NCBI GenBank assembly: GCA_932294295.1
Contig: OW028577.1
Span: 2,055,001-2,119,000 of the forward strand
Reading direction: 5' to 3'
From: Alitta virens
Lineage: Eukaryota; Annelida; Polychaeta; Phyllodocida; Nereididae
Length of the DNA: 64,000 nt
Position 1 is the first letter of the stretch. Each line of letters starts with the position of its first letter. Below the pieces are notes generated by a model. It was not told the DNA's origin and made no database searches. It was given only the letters and a program-made list of their open reading frames with translations. The translations under genes were made by a program, and so were the position numbers. Positions 10,844-23,900 of this stretch are shown here, piece by piece.

Positions 10844-11382
10844 CCTAGGAGTTACAGGAGTAAGACATCATAGGAAAACCTAAAAGAGTTTAAAATAGCA
10901 GCATGAGTTAAAACATTATTTGCAAAACAAAATCCGATCATTAAAACCATATATTAAACCAATACTCAATGATAATACAGCGCAATTTGATTCCATGCAT
11001 GTGTATATACAAGAAATCACAGCCCTACATGAAAATGTGGTGTATAATCCACATTGGTCTGTTGGCCAAATTACAGGTTGTGTAAGGAAGCCATTCAATT
11101 CAATTCTCTAATTTTGCAAAATCTCCAGGCATTCCCTTATCAATAGTTCCCCAAGCACAAATTCTTAAAAGAACCAGGGAAAATTCATCCTGACAAGCAA
11201 GAATCCCACAGGAAATTCTGTCACTGCCGCGTAATCCAATTTTGTGTAAACATGTCCCAGCTTTTAGCTCACCGACACCTTAAGCTACAATGCTCAGATC
11301 GAGTATCGTTGGGATTTCTTGCTCATTTTGGCTGGTTTGAAGATTTAAACTAGAAAATTTCTTTGTAAAACCTGTGCTAAAG
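10844..11382. other. Unassigned DNA
   Basis: No gene recognised. The stretch lies between the minisatellite and the TIR element at 11383. Confidence 0.45.
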
Positions 11383-11858
11383 TACAGGCCCAAATTACCA
11401 TTTGCCGACTTCGGCACTCGCTCTATTATAATAACCTCAAGGTAAACATAGTTCATGGCTCAAAGAGAGGTCTTCGAACCGATTTGTCAATGACGTCAAA
11501 CAGTTCTACACTAAGTTTTAATTTGGGCCAGTATTTTCTTCACTTCTTCTGTTGATGATGTCAGTGCCAAAGTGAGCCGCATTCAACAAAATGTGCAAGT
11601 TTAGTCAGGAATTCCCTCTCGTAGCTGCACAGGAAGGCCTAAAACAACTTTTGGTATGTGAGCAACATTTGTAAACTATATTTGGGACAATTCTGTGCTG
11701 TAACAGTCTCTGTCATGCTGTATTTATCACAGAAAACATCGTAGAAGTGTTGGCATAAGTTTTGCGGCTCCATGGCCGATGGATACTTTTCGGATATATA
11801 TAGTACAGGCCACCGTGTATGCATCACCTTAAGTCGGCGAACGATAATTTGGGCCAGT
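11383..11858. mobile_element. Non-autonomous TIR element, ~476 bp
   Basis: The left end, ACAGGCCCAAATTACC...TTTGCCGACTT, is the inverse of the right end (reverse complement ACTGGCCCAAATTATCG...TTCGCCGACTT), giving TIRs of ~28 bp. The flanks TGCTAAAG (11375-11382) and GGCTAAAG (11859-11866) suggest an 8-bp target duplication with one mismatch. A TA on the left only is the alternative. A further internal TIR core (AATTTGGGCCAG) ends near 11532, perhaps a nested or shorter form. No transposase is present. Confidence 0.7.
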
Positions 11859-11866
11859 GGCTAAAG

Positions 11867-12531
11867 CAACTCCATATACACCGTTGAATAAAATGAATTT
11901 GTTCCAACTAGGAGTCCTTTATTCACAGAAGTTTTTTTTTTCCAAGCCCACAAAATTGACTGTAATACCATGACTGAATCTGTAAAACTGGCTGCAGTAA
12001 CCATTAGGTGATACAATGTGGATTACACATTTCCTCATAATGCTAGAAAAACCTGGAGAGATCGGATAAGATGAGACTTATTTACAGATGCTGGACATGA
12101 GGGCTGCAGCACTTGTTGCTAATTCATTGAGAGCTGCTGGGATACTCAGTCCATAATCCTAGGTAGTTTATTATCCAATAAATCAGTGTTTAGTATCAAA
12201 TCACACTGAATCACACCGCAGTCTCTATCAGGCGATAGTGCCATATTTTCACACACAGGGGGATAATATCCCATTGGGAGCCATAAAAGGATCAGCTTTG
12301 GTAATAAAGCAGACGTGTATTGCATGAAATAGTCCAAGTAATTACCATATATATAAGAAATAGACAAGAAAAGAAAAAAAAATATTACACACAATCTGCT
12401 CTCCCCGATGCTATCTACAGCAACCGGTTCTTTTAATAATCAATAAATGAAAGCACATTCAACAGTTCTTGCGTTATACACTTTTTTTGACCAAAATGTC
12501 TTTCCGTAATCGCCATATGTAGTTTTTAGTG
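11867..12531. other. Unassigned DNA
   Basis: No gene or family member recognised. Confidence 0.45.
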
Positions 12532-12673
12532 TGGATGGGTGGATTTAGGCTTTGCATCCTGTAGTTCTGCTCCTGATGGGCTAATTAGGACAGGCAGGCA
12601 CCATGGCAATGAGATGATGATGGATGAAACAGCTATCCAACTTAGGAATTTAAACCAGGACCCAGTGGTTTGA
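12532..12673 (-). mobile_element. SINE-A copy, 5'-truncated
   Basis: The minus-strand body and tail are present (GGCTAATTAGGACAGGCAG read on the plus strand), but the tRNA head stops at CCCAGTGGTTT. Flanks TGTAGTTTTTAG (about 12519) and TGTAGTGTTTTT (about 12674) may be a worn target duplication. Truncation at the promoter end fits LINE-driven reverse transcription stopping early. Confidence 0.85.
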
Positions 12674-13501
12674 TGTAGTGTTTTTTGATAGGATGCCATT
12701 GATAAAACCAATGATAAAACTTTACTTACCAGACACCAATTCCCATGGTAACTTGCAGTCAGTGTAACTACTGGTCACCTTTTACATTTGCCTTTGATTG
12801 CAATGTTGTCCACAGCATATATTCCTATCAAGAGAGAATTTTCACGGCATTTCGAGTGCAGTTACAAGCTAAGGTCAAGTGGAAATCCCATTCACTGCCT
12901 ATCCTAATGGAAAGTGGAAATCTGAGATGCCACTATATCTCATTTGAAGCACATTGCTAAGGAGTCCCTCAAGGACACTTGTGCATCCCATAACAGTCTT
13001 GTATTCAGTGGTTTACTTTCCAGTGTCTTGGAGTGGTTTTTCACATTAATGTTTACATGTACAACCTTCTTTCATGCACCAGAAACTAAATAAATCATTA
13101 TGATGATAACAGACAATTGTTCTATCATTAACAAAGTGACATATATTTTATTCATATAACAGATCATACTTGTATAGTAGTAATTGAAAATAAATGTTCA
13201 CGTGTTTTTTGTCATATTTTTCATAAAGTAACACTATGAGAGTAGTTTTCAGAAATAAGACGAATTCAACTTAACAAAGGCCAAAGTGATGATGAGATGG
13301 CAAAAAATGCATCCGAATGATAAAGAACCTTTAATTAATTGTTAATAGAGTATCAGTTCAAATATTGGAGTGTGACTTATTGTTAAGGTATATCTCTGCA
13401 CATTGAATGCCATAACATGCTTTATGCGAAACAAAAAGAAAAAAGAGAAAATTAATTTTGAATCCCACTGTAGTTGATTAATTTTATCATGCATTTCAAA
13501 T
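12674..13501. other. Unassigned DNA
   Basis: A 71-codon ATG frame (12745-12960) is present but has no recognisable feature. Nothing else is seen. Confidence 0.45.
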
Positions 13502-13515
13502 ACTGATGCACTGGG

Positions 13516-13706
13516 GTGGGTGGGTGGGTGGATTAGGGCTTTACGTCCTGTATTTCTGCACCAGTTGGGCTAATTAGGACAGGCAGAGACCATGGCAAAG
13601 AGATGAAGGATGAAACAGCCATCCAACTTAGGCTCGACCGGGAATCAAAACCGGGACCCAGCGGTTGGAAGCCCAGAGCACCACCTCTGAGCTAGGCCCC
13701 CGCCCC
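13516..13706 (-). mobile_element. SINE-A copy with 14-bp target duplication
   Basis: Full-length minus-strand copy between perfect repeats ACTGATGCACTGGG (13502-13515 and 13707-13720). It carries the second set of diagnostic bases (AGAGG after the A box, CTCTGGG, TCTCTGCC, CCAACTGG), shared with the copies at 43588 and 59551. The 3' end is a CCCA-type simple repeat, seen here as GGGTGGGTGGGTGG. Confidence 0.95.
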
Positions 13707-13720
13707 ACTGATGCACTGGG

Positions 13721-14128
13721 CACTGGGTGCAGAGACAATCTGGCCCTACTGTTATTTTTTCTCAAACAAATTTGTTAAACTCATAATGAATTGGATGTTT
13801 GTTGTGGTATTGGATGCCATGATTGCATGCATGTCCTTTGAACATTTTAATCAGAACTCAATCTGTATTAATTGGCATTCTTGACAAGAGGAACAAATCG
13901 ATAAGCATGTCAATCAAATTACATCAGTTGCTCCCGTGCTTCCGGCACGTGCTCTTTGAACATGGTAGATTGCCTTAACCACACACGTAAATCCATTCGC
14001 ACCGAAAAAAAAAAAAAAACCCAAAAAATCTGGCCCCCTAGTTACTGAAGGTTAAAAAGTTCAGTCATTTGTCTCTTAAGATCATGATCCACTTCTGGGT
14101 GATGTTAAAGTCAATTTAATTCACAGTG
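13721..14128. other. Unassigned DNA with poly-A run
   Basis: An A-run of about 15 bases lies at about 14006-14020. No gene recognised. Confidence 0.45.
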
Positions 14129-14338
14129 AGAGTAGGCAGTGATGGTAATTATAGAGTGCATGGACCCTAAGTGCAACTTAACGGCTGCTAGTTGAGAAAT
14201 ATTCATGCTTGAACAGGCCTGCTAAGGGTGTAAATTGTGATGTCAGCAGAGCTCGATATACGTCGAGATGGCAGACAGAAAACCCACACACATTTACATT
14301 TACATAGTCCAAGTTTGAGACTTGTACTCGGATCAATT
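14129..14338 (+). mobile_element. SINE-C 3' fragment
   Basis: It shares GCAGTGATGGYAATTAT, GTTGAGA and ATGCTTGAACAGGCCTGC with the copies at 50985, 53055 and 55330. Like the 50985 copy, it runs on into AACCCACA and an ATTTACAT tract. The tRNA-like head is missing. Confidence 0.7.
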
Positions 14339-15542
14339 GTATCAGAATAAAAAAAAATTAGCTTTTATTTAGCTAGCATCAACCAAGTTGAAAGGAAGTG
14401 TCAGATGAGCGCAGTGACTCAGTTCACAGCCGGTTCGTGGCAACTGAAAGCATAAATTTCTCAATAGATGTAAAAATGGACAATAGCTGTCACCGTCAGT
14501 GCTAATAGACAGACTAGGTGATTTAACTTTGCTCTATTGGTTTTGAAAATAGGTCAATTACTGCGCCCGTTGATGTACATATGATGTAGCGGCGAACAAA
14601 GTAGTTCTTTAGTTGTCGCCGAATCTGACGTTGAATTGCTTTTCTTGGCACAGAAACCGTGAATGTATTCTAATTGTTAGTACATCATTTATGATGTTGA
14701 ATTCCTTGCTCCTCACTGTTCTTGCTCCCCCGAAATCTGTCAGTCGCTCTGGGACAAGTCACATTGCAAGCTGCTGTGTTCAGTCATGCTAATAAGAGAA
14801 ATATATGTAACTTACAGATGCAGGCTGCAATGGTATGTCTTGCTTTTGTGCTAACTTGACAAGATTACTGTCAATATAATCTACATTCACTTCATTAGTG
14901 TGTGTGTCTCTTCCAGATGTGAGTAAATTTCATTCCTCTCATAGCTCACCTGGTCCATCAGTTTCAGCATGGCGGACAAGTGCGGCATGCAAAAAGCTCA
15001 TTACATTAAAACACTCACGAGATAAAGCCTGCTGATAATATGCATTTATGTAACACCATATGACCTGGAAAGTTTAATTCAATGATAGCATTATTGTTGT
15101 TCTGTACGCATTTCTTGTGTAAACATTTTCATTGTCGACAGAAAATATTCAATTTATTACATAGATCTTGACCACTTTTCTTTTTGTCTTTTGGAAAAGG
15201 TCAAATATGATAGAATTAATGTCTGACCACCTGGGAATTCATGAGATTGTTGGATTGGTTTTTACTGTTTTTAAAAACAGTTGATATTCTATTCAGTTAA
15301 ATTCAAATCAAGTGACCAACTGGATAATCAAAATTAAACAATATTATTCATGCTGTTTTCAAGTCCCAATAGAAACATTGCAGCGGGTTGGTATACACCA
15401 AGACGATGTACAGTATATTACAATTATCACAATTAATGGTTGAATGTCAACAATAAGTTGAACATTTCTGTTCATGAGTAAGGAAGAATAGAAGCAAAGA
15501 TAAAGATCAGAGCAAAAAAAATAAAAATAGTACAAAAGATAA

Positions 15543-15544
<2 letters not shown>
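14339..15544. other. Unassigned DNA
   Basis: No gene or RNA gene recognised. Confidence 0.4.

Positions 15545-15578
<34 letters not shown>
15545..15578. repeat. (TA)n microsatellite
   Basis: Seventeen uninterrupted TA dinucleotides. Confidence 0.97.
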
Positions 15579-17370
15579 CTTTTATTGACACTTTTACATA
15601 TCAGAAAAGATACATATGTCACATATATACTCACTACGTCTATCTAAAACTACATCTACAGAAATATGATATACAAGTTCAGAATCTCATTATTTTAAAC
15701 ATAATATACAGCTTAACGTTCAAGGTCCCAGTTGCCATAATTTGATGTTTTCTGGGCAGAGTCCTGCTCTTAGATATAGAAGTCAATAATGCAATTACTG
15801 ATTGGAATATCTCATGTGCTTTAAAAATACCTAATAAATGTACCCACCCTGAGGGGATGGGTTCTGTCATACTTAGCAATTTCCATTATCATTTACGTAA
15901 TTGAATGGGAAATCCTTTTTGATAACAGTGCGGCTTAATTATCCGCTTCGTTATCGGTTTCTGTCAGAACCACTGAAGAGATATGCACATGTACCTGGTA
16001 TTGTTCTGCCCCACTAATAAGATAATGGTAGATTCTGATTTCCATGGCAACGGAATGCAATAAAAAGCATGAAGCTTGCAAAATAAGTGGCACCGATAAG
16101 TCGTTAACTTAGTTTTATGATCGATGATGATGGACAAATTACCCGTGTCCTTTTGTCACGGGTTTTGTTCATATATTTTCAATTAGTGTGCCATGCTTAT
16201 TCATTATAACCTTTTTTGACAATTATCTATTGTCATACCATCTGATTGAATCAATGCAGTAATTGTTGGAGGGAGCTTTAGGTTAGCAGTTGGTAGTGCG
16301 GGGCATCAATGGTGGTATACCTAAATGTTTATCTCAAAGTGCTTTACAGTTACTGTAATTTCCGACATAAATAAACAACCAAACAGAAAAATAAATGGTA
16401 TCTCCATCAACTCTTCTGGCTCAACATGGTACCTTGTCTCAGTTTTGCATATATTTTTATATCTTGGGTCAAACCCTACCAAATGTAAGGAAGACAATTC
16501 AACCTTGGGATTAGCTTAAGTGATATTGCAAGAGGCCTGTAGATCTCGTAAACACCATCACCATACCACCCTTGTATGCCATAGGCCACACAGCTGCTTG
16601 TATTGCTAATGGAAATGTGGGGAAATCCCAAGTTATAGCACAAGTATTGAGACAAAGCCTTCCATAGTAAACGCTCTACCATGATATATGTAGATAAAGC
16701 TGAGCAATAATACATCTCTAGGTATTAAAGTTCACTTTATTAAGCAATAATGCACTGATTTGTCATTATATATGTTATTTGTATAAGAATAATGTTTAAT
16801 TTGTTAATTAATTGAGCAATATTTCTAAAAAAAAAATTTTAAATATCTTTATCAACAATTAACCAAATGTGAAAAGACCCATTTTATGATCCTAATGGCT
16901 GGGCCGTTTCATTGTGCAAGAACAGTACAAGCTGCAAAAATCGTTCATTCAGTCGGACAATATTGGTCATGGATGTGACAAATAATCTCTCAGTGAACAT
17001 TTGTATTATGCATGCTGCAAACAATAAAGTAACTGTGGGGAGTCCAAGACGTGTCGTAAAGTAAAAGGGAACAATGGATACTAAACTGCCATCATAATTA
17101 TCCATCAAATGAACTGCAGTGAACAGTGGTATTGAATATAATGTAGCCCACAGAAATTGGTGAAATTATCTGATTTATTGTAGTCTGTTGCTATGTGGCA
17201 AGAGTAAACAGTTTATCACATGGCATTGTTTTCTCAGTGTGATATTGCCATAACAGGGTGCATACAGATACCCCTACGATGGCCACTCGATTTTAGGGTA
17301 AATTGCATAAACATAATCCAAGCTTTTCCTCCAGCAATGATTTGATTGATTTCGGGATTTAGATGTTAAA
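15579..17370. other. Unassigned DNA
   Basis: No coding signal. All open frames are under 80 codons and unrelated to known families. Confidence 0.4.
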
Positions 17371-17392
17371 GATAAGATAAGATAAGATAAGA
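17371..17392. repeat. (GATAA)n microsatellite
   Basis: About four GATAA units, followed by GATGAGACGG. Confidence 0.9.
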
Positions 17393-20207
17393 TGAGACGG
17401 CATTGTCAAGCAGTATCAGAGATTTTGAACTAAATTGCTTTTTTTTTAAACGTTGAATCATTAAAAACGTAGACTTCATATCTGCATGGCATGGTAAGGT
17501 ATGTATGATTTTGCAGCTACAGTGCAAGCGACTGTATTGAAAATACTGATTCAGCAGTTTGCAAGCCAATATCAGCAGTAGTGCCAGTATATTTCGAAAG
17601 TTTTTGTATGTGATCCAATACCCTTGGAGATTTTTTTTCCCTTAGGGGCAAGTCAATTACCTACCTAATGTTGCTTAATCGGAGGTCAAGACTTCTCATT
17701 GTCCTGAATGACCTTAGTCCACCTCTTATGACCTCTGAGGAAGCAGATGAGATGTGCGTGCCTGAACTTGAATCTCAAGGTTGTCGTGACCTTGACCTTT
17801 CGCCTGAGGTGGCTTGAAGAGACCTCTGGTGGTCTGAGCATAAAACGAGCATTGGGTAAGCCCCTAGGGGCTTTGTCACTTGTCCAACCTGATTGGCCTC
17901 CTCTTGGCTTCAAGCAAGTAGGGATCTCTCAAGGAGCTCCACTGAAGCTCCCTATATGCATATCCTATGTTGCTGTGTACAGTCCTACTCAAAATTAACC
18001 TTTAATCTTTTACGAACAAGTCCGAGTTTTAAAGTCCCTATTAACTGCCTCTAAATCAAACGATTTTTGTAATTGAAAAGATAATATAAGAGTTTATTCA
18101 GCAACTGACATTCAAAATAATATGTGAGGCATACAATAGACATTTCAGTTTTACTTAACAAAGCATCATATAATTACAATCATTTATACGAGTTGCTCGA
18201 TCGGAGTCGTCTCCATTATGAATATACATTGCTTAATAAAAATATATTCATATGCTTCACAAAAGTATTGTTTCCTGATAGATAATTTATGTATGTATCT
18301 ATCTAATTACCAGTATATCAAGGTGTGATAATATCAGCAAATATCTGATAGCTACAATGCATATATCATAATATAAATCTACTGGGGTTTTTCAAGTGTG
18401 TTGGTATTTAACAGTAGAAAACAGGAAGCGCTTTATTTAACGCAAGATTCTGATATGACAGCCACACCCAGGTCCCTGGAGCAATGGGGCTGGCAGTTCT
18501 CAATAAATTGCAAGGTTCAAAGATCTAGAAATTGGAAGATTAGTTTTGATGACAGCTGGATGGATGCTGTAGTGCAGCATGACAGTGTTTGCAATAAAGC
18601 CTTTTTTATATGGAACGATTTGGTCTTCCAGTCATTGCACATGACTTGGTGTCCGGGTTGTATATCTTTATGCATTGCTAATATTATTTTTTATCCAACA
18701 AAATATCGTGCAATATTGGAGAGCAATATGGTGCAATATTACATGCCTCTGAGCCAATCTGATATTACTTCATATTTGTTAATATTCATTTTTGAAATTT
18801 CTTAAGAATATGGTGCTATTGTTACCTAAGTGATTTCCCCAACCCGTCTGTAATTTTTCTTCCCCAGTTCTTATTTTCTGTGTAGGCGGATGTTCTGAAA
18901 TCGATATAATCATGCAGACATAGCAAATTGCAGCCTGGCTTTGTGTCTATTTCTGTCAAAAACCCAATAGCTGACACTCACCGCTTTGGCTTCTTGAGAC
19001 AAACAATATTCTGCTCTTATGGAATTAAAAAAAACGTAGAGGAAGGCAAGAACGATGCGTCATAAGATAACACTTGAAAGGCATGGTGAAGTTGGCTTTG
19101 TGAATTTGCTCCATATAGGCCTACCATATCTTCAGATCACAAGCCAGGAGATATTAAACAGAGGCTGTTCTTGTTTAAGGGCTGGGTAGATTGATAAAAA
19201 TAATTTGAAATCTCTAAATAATGCCAGTCTAGTGTACATGTATATAGAAAACAGTGTATTGGCTGTCTCTTCACTAATATAGATCCTGGCTTCTTTACAG
19301 GAAATTATGGTAATAGCTAAAGCCATCACATTGCCTACATAGTTGTGGGGCATTTCCAATAAACTAATTTTCCCACTGCAGGTTAATTGTAGGTGCTTAA
19401 AATTCAGAAATGATTTTGAACCTATGCCCCAAATGTTACTGCCTTAGCGATAAGCTGGAAAAGCAAAGCAAAGGTTTCTGGTGTGGACCTTTTTTACACC
19501 AAGTGCTTTAAAACTGCAGATCTTGCGATTGTTTATTTCTTTCTATTTTTCTTAGGCTTTTTTTTTTTTTTTTTTAATTTGGCCTGATTCCAAGTGCACA
19601 GGAGAGGTGCGCCAGTTCTTTCTTCAAAAAAGATATAACTTAAGACATCCCACGTGCATCCCACGTGATAACTGCCAGTGGGTCTTCCATGCCTTCCTTA
19701 ATGGAATGTTTCTTAAGGCGTGTGACATGCCACGGGCCCATGGCATCAGAATGGAAGCTTCTTACGAGCTATTCTGTCACAAGTACTCCATTATACTGCT
19801 GTTCGTCTTTTTTGCCATTCCAACACAATTCTCACAGATAATTTTGTTACAAAAATTGCTAAGCAGAAGTAGCCAAGCTGGTCAACCATCAACTAATGCT
19901 GAACAACAGGGGTTGGTCACACGCTATCAACAAATCCTATTTAGAAAGCAGTTCATCCTTCTTAGTGATTTTTCAGAGGAAGTACCACCCAGTCAGACCA
20001 TCATCCAGGGTGCCAAATGGCCTCACAGCTAATATGGCTGAAATGTGGTTTTTCCATGGTGAATGGTAATCACTGAAGAACTATAGCACAACTCATATGC
20101 TATGTTCATTGTTTTACAAGCTAGACTGAGATAGACTATTACTCAGACACTTATATAAATGATAAAGTATATCACTAAAATACTCCATTAACTGGCCCAA
20201 TGATCAG
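17393..20207. other. Unassigned DNA, GC-richer patch at 17690-17960
   Basis: The patch at 17690-17960 is GC-richer than its surroundings and holds several AGGTCA/TGACCT half-sites, including TGACCTTGACCT (about 17790). A poly-T run lies at about 19559-19576. Frames at 18398-18805 (135 codons) and 19607-20032 (141 codons) are the longest non-repeat ones here. Neither starts with ATG or shows a known domain. Confidence 0.4.
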
Positions 20208-20300
20208 GGGCGTCGATATAGGGGGGATGTGGGGGATATATACCCCCCACTTTTTGGGAAGGGGGGTATGATCAATGTAATCATCCCCCCCCCCCCCCTG
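20208..20300. repeat. G-run/C-run block
   Basis: Runs of five or six G, a near-palindrome (GTGGGGGATATATACCCCCC) and a C-run of about 15 bases at 20285-20299. It could form G-quadruplex or hairpin structures, or be a mobile-element end. No second copy is in the window. Confidence 0.6.
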
Positions 20301-20728
20301 AAATTCACAAATGAAAATTACCTATATTCTAATACGCGTTTGTTTTTTATTGTACTTTCTCAAACACTTTTACACTTCGTAAAACATATCAGTCCAAGTT
20401 CGTCTGTAAAAGTAGTAGTACTTCTTCACAAGTATCCGCGTGTTAACATGGTTAACTAGCACCTTTTGTACGTGCGAGTGAAAGTCACGCTACGACAGAC
20501 CCCACCCTCACCCGTCAAGAGAAATCGAAGCCCATGCCCCATTATGACTTATTATTTTCTTCTATTTTAAACAATGATAGGCTCTATTTTATACAATTTA
20601 CATTTATTGTTAAGTACCATAGTTTGTTCCACGAGGCATGTGTTATAATAAAGTTACATTCATAATTCAATTGAAATGTTAATACTCATTTGGGATTTCC
20701 GTTGAGTTATCTTTAAGGTGTCTGCAGC
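20301..20728. other. Unassigned DNA
   Basis: No gene recognised. Confidence 0.4.
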
Positions 20729-20993
20729 TACAGTTAGTTTCACAAAATACGGCTGTCCATTGCGACCTGTACCTGGCTGTGGTCTAAACATGCTAAAGCC
20801 AACTGCTTCTGTCCACTTCTATAGCTAATAATAGGCTTACATCTATCACCAGATAAATATAAACCTTGGTAAATGTAAGAAATTAATCTAATATATCATA
20901 AATATGTACTTTTAGATCCGGTTTTGAGTAGCCAGCTATGACAGCTTTGTCTAGATTCAATTTGACAGGCCATTTTTAATGGAACTAACTGTA
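20729..20993 (+). mobile_element. MITE-B copy (TA ends, CAGTTAGTT TIR)
   Basis: The left end TACAGTTAGTTTC and right end GGAACTAACTGTA are inverted repeats starting at TA, as in Tc1/mariner-type elements. The interior (TATAAACCTTGGTAAATGTA, TTTGAGTAGCCAGCTATG, TTCAATTTGACAGGCC) recurs at 51817-52120. The right half recurs inverted at 50185-50337. No transposase is present. Confidence 0.8.
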
Positions 20994-23900
20994 GGTATAT
21001 GGCTTGCTTTAGCTCAATGCGGCTGGTCCAAGCTCTGGAGGCCTATAGCTGAACATTTTTATGGGTTGTTCTATTGTTGTGCTTCTGTATGGAACACTGG
21101 CATATGAACAATGTGTACTGTTGTGATAGTGGTCACTGTTCCTTCATTTTAAAATCCACGATTGTCATGAAATAACATGGAAAGCCTTGTATTCAACATA
21201 TTTAGTTAATATGAAATTTCTCATTATTGCCAGGGTGTCAATCAAGGATCAATAGTTTCGCCTATGCTTTTTATTTCATTTTCTAGATTATGATGAGTAT
21301 ATATGCAGTATGTTTGGGATAAGCATCTTCATGTGGGTAAGGTTTTACTGTATGTGACGAAACTGTGCTTAACCAATCAGAAGCCACCATTTGCACCCCT
21401 CTTAGCCATTATATATTAACGAACATCCCAATGTTATGAAGGGGTAGCCAATCAGAGGCCAGAGGTTAAGAGGAGGATAATTAACATAGCAATAAAATTT
21501 CACACATTCTCCCATTAAATTTGAGATATTAGGAGGGGTTTTCTTAATATTCCTTGATTAACTGGATAATAAAGTTTATAACACCCTGGTTATAAATTCA
21601 AGGAAGAAACTTCATAAATATTCATAAAATGACCGAAATACTAGATTTTGCCAGGCCATAGGTCAAGGGTATGGATCATATGTTACATACTCCTTGTATA
21701 GCTACAGTGACCGCTATTATGGAGAATACATGCATAAGTTCAATCGTTCAATCGTTTATTTACCATATATATACAAACAGAGAAAATGGATATTGTCAAT
21801 CTTTTAGAAAAATACGTAGATATGTATAAATAGCATCATTGAAGTGCCGCTCACGCAAGACTACCATAAGCATAGCTTACAAAGCCTCTCAGCAGCTATC
21901 TCAGTGCAGTTGTATTGGCTTGAGACTCATTTTTCCTTGTCGTCTGTCAATGTCGAGTGAGCCAGGTTGAGCCTATCCATGATTCGCAATGCAAATTTCG
22001 GGTATTGAGCTGATATTCAGTTGTCATATTGTATCTGCTTCTTTCAGAAATACAGCACATTTAGTTCACTAACTAGAGTTCGCATGACGGTGATATTGTA
22101 ATTGTTGCATTTTCTCATATTTATCAAGGTCCTACGTTCGATTCTCCATTCAGATTTCTGAAGGAAGCTGAATCGCCCGCTCCACAGTATACTTTTTTCA
22201 CTTTATTGGTAATTCATGCAAATGTAAAACATTTATGAGTAGTACAGGAATCAGTTGCCAAAAGTACTGCAAGATATCTGTGAGCTATCTCTTGGAAGTC
22301 AAGTTAAAGGAATTAGTATGAGGATAACGCTTCTTAACTCACTTGTGATATTTTATTACTCTTAGCTGATTTGTATTTTGATGTGTACATCAATATAGTT
22401 TGAATTCAATTTTTGTACATAGTGTCCACACAAGATCTATTTGTGAAACAGCTTTTGTGATATTGTGTAGTGATAAACAAACTTGAAGCTTGTGAAGTGT
22501 ACTTATACTAGGATCCATAATAAATGTCCACTTGTTTTTTGTTTTGTTTTGTTTTTTTGGCACATTTTTCCATAAATGGCACCTAGCAGCACATAATGAA
22601 CATAAATTTAAAGGTGCACTGTCTGTCAAATTTGCACATAAAAGTAATGATATAAATCAATACTGCCTTCTTGTTTCATGATATATTTTACCATTACACG
22701 CCCATTTTTGGTCAACAATTTAGTTTTAATTTAAAATAAATAATGTAAATATTAGTTTTCATGCCATCAAAAACTCAATATGTAAACAAACCCAGTGATG
22801 ACATCACAATACTAAACAATGGTGATGATGTCATTTCCATTGTGTTTCCAATGTTTTGGTCTGGATTTTCTCTCAATGTAATACTATGATTTTTTTTTTG
22901 TAACAAATTTAGTGTACCTTGATTAATAAAGTTATTTATGAACTTACAAGATCTACTAATGTTAAAGTGCAACTTTCTGGCTGATATAAACAGCTTTGGT
23001 AACCCAGTAACCAGAACAATTTTATTAACAAAACGGCAAAAAAGTATCATTGCAAAGATAGGGAACTTTAAGTTAGATAGTTGGGTCTATTTTGCGCTTC
23101 TCCATGAGATATGTAAAAATAAAACCGAAAATCAAGTGGACATTAAGTTTGGATTTATTCTATTATTAATAGTGTCCAAGCTAAGACATGTGAATGATCT
23201 GGAGGTAAATGTTCAGCACAGTTAAGCAGTGCAACAATTTAAATAGTATTTTCACTGAACAGCCCTAAATTCAGCAAGACATAAGTCTTTCTTCTCCTCT
23301 TCTTACTCATTTTGCTTTTCAGACACAGTAAATAATAACTAACTGATTCCATAAATGTAACTTTCTCAGAAAAATGATAAACATCAACTAAATGATAAAG
23401 TGTCAAATACATTAAAATGCACTAAAAATACTGCTGCTAGGATGCACTTTGCTTCAGTCAATCAAAGCCAAGGGCGGGAACTTTTTCAGCCAATAGAATT
23501 GCAGTATTCTGTTTTAGCCACCTGGTGGAAATACAGAGAACCTTCCGTGAAAATCCACTATTGGTCACTCCTACCCTCAATCAACCACCCTAAGTGCACT
23601 TAGTAACTGTTATGCAGAGTGTTCCATATATTTGATTTCAGCAATTACTTTAAAACCCCGAAGCTTTCAGTATTATTGACAATCAATTGTTATCTTCTAG
23701 CTGCTCACAGGATTGCATCATACATCATGTTTCACATGCAAGAAAATAAATCTTCACCAAGCCATTTGCTGGAAAACAAATGAGGTTTTGTTATGGATTA
23801 TTTTAAGAGTACTCTACTCTTGTCACCTTGTTTTAAAGTTTGTGTAGCTGCAATCCAATAAAAGGTTTCAAGACTGTTTTGTAGTGATGCCATTAATGAG

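Noticed and set aside
10338..10883. 181-codon plus-strand frame and four other overlapping frames
   Set aside because: They read through a 15-bp minisatellite that has no stops in these frames. The repeats HIFLQ, ISAAY and MLQKY are translation artefacts.
17785..17800. Nuclear-receptor site TGACCTTGACCT
   Set aside because: Good motif match, but single half-sites are frequent and no nearby promoter is known.
18398..18805. 135-codon frame
   Set aside because: Starts at TTG, ends in AT-rich hydrophobic text, and no family is recognised.
19607..20032. 141-codon frame
   Set aside because: Starts at GTG, has no known domain, and no splice or conservation evidence.
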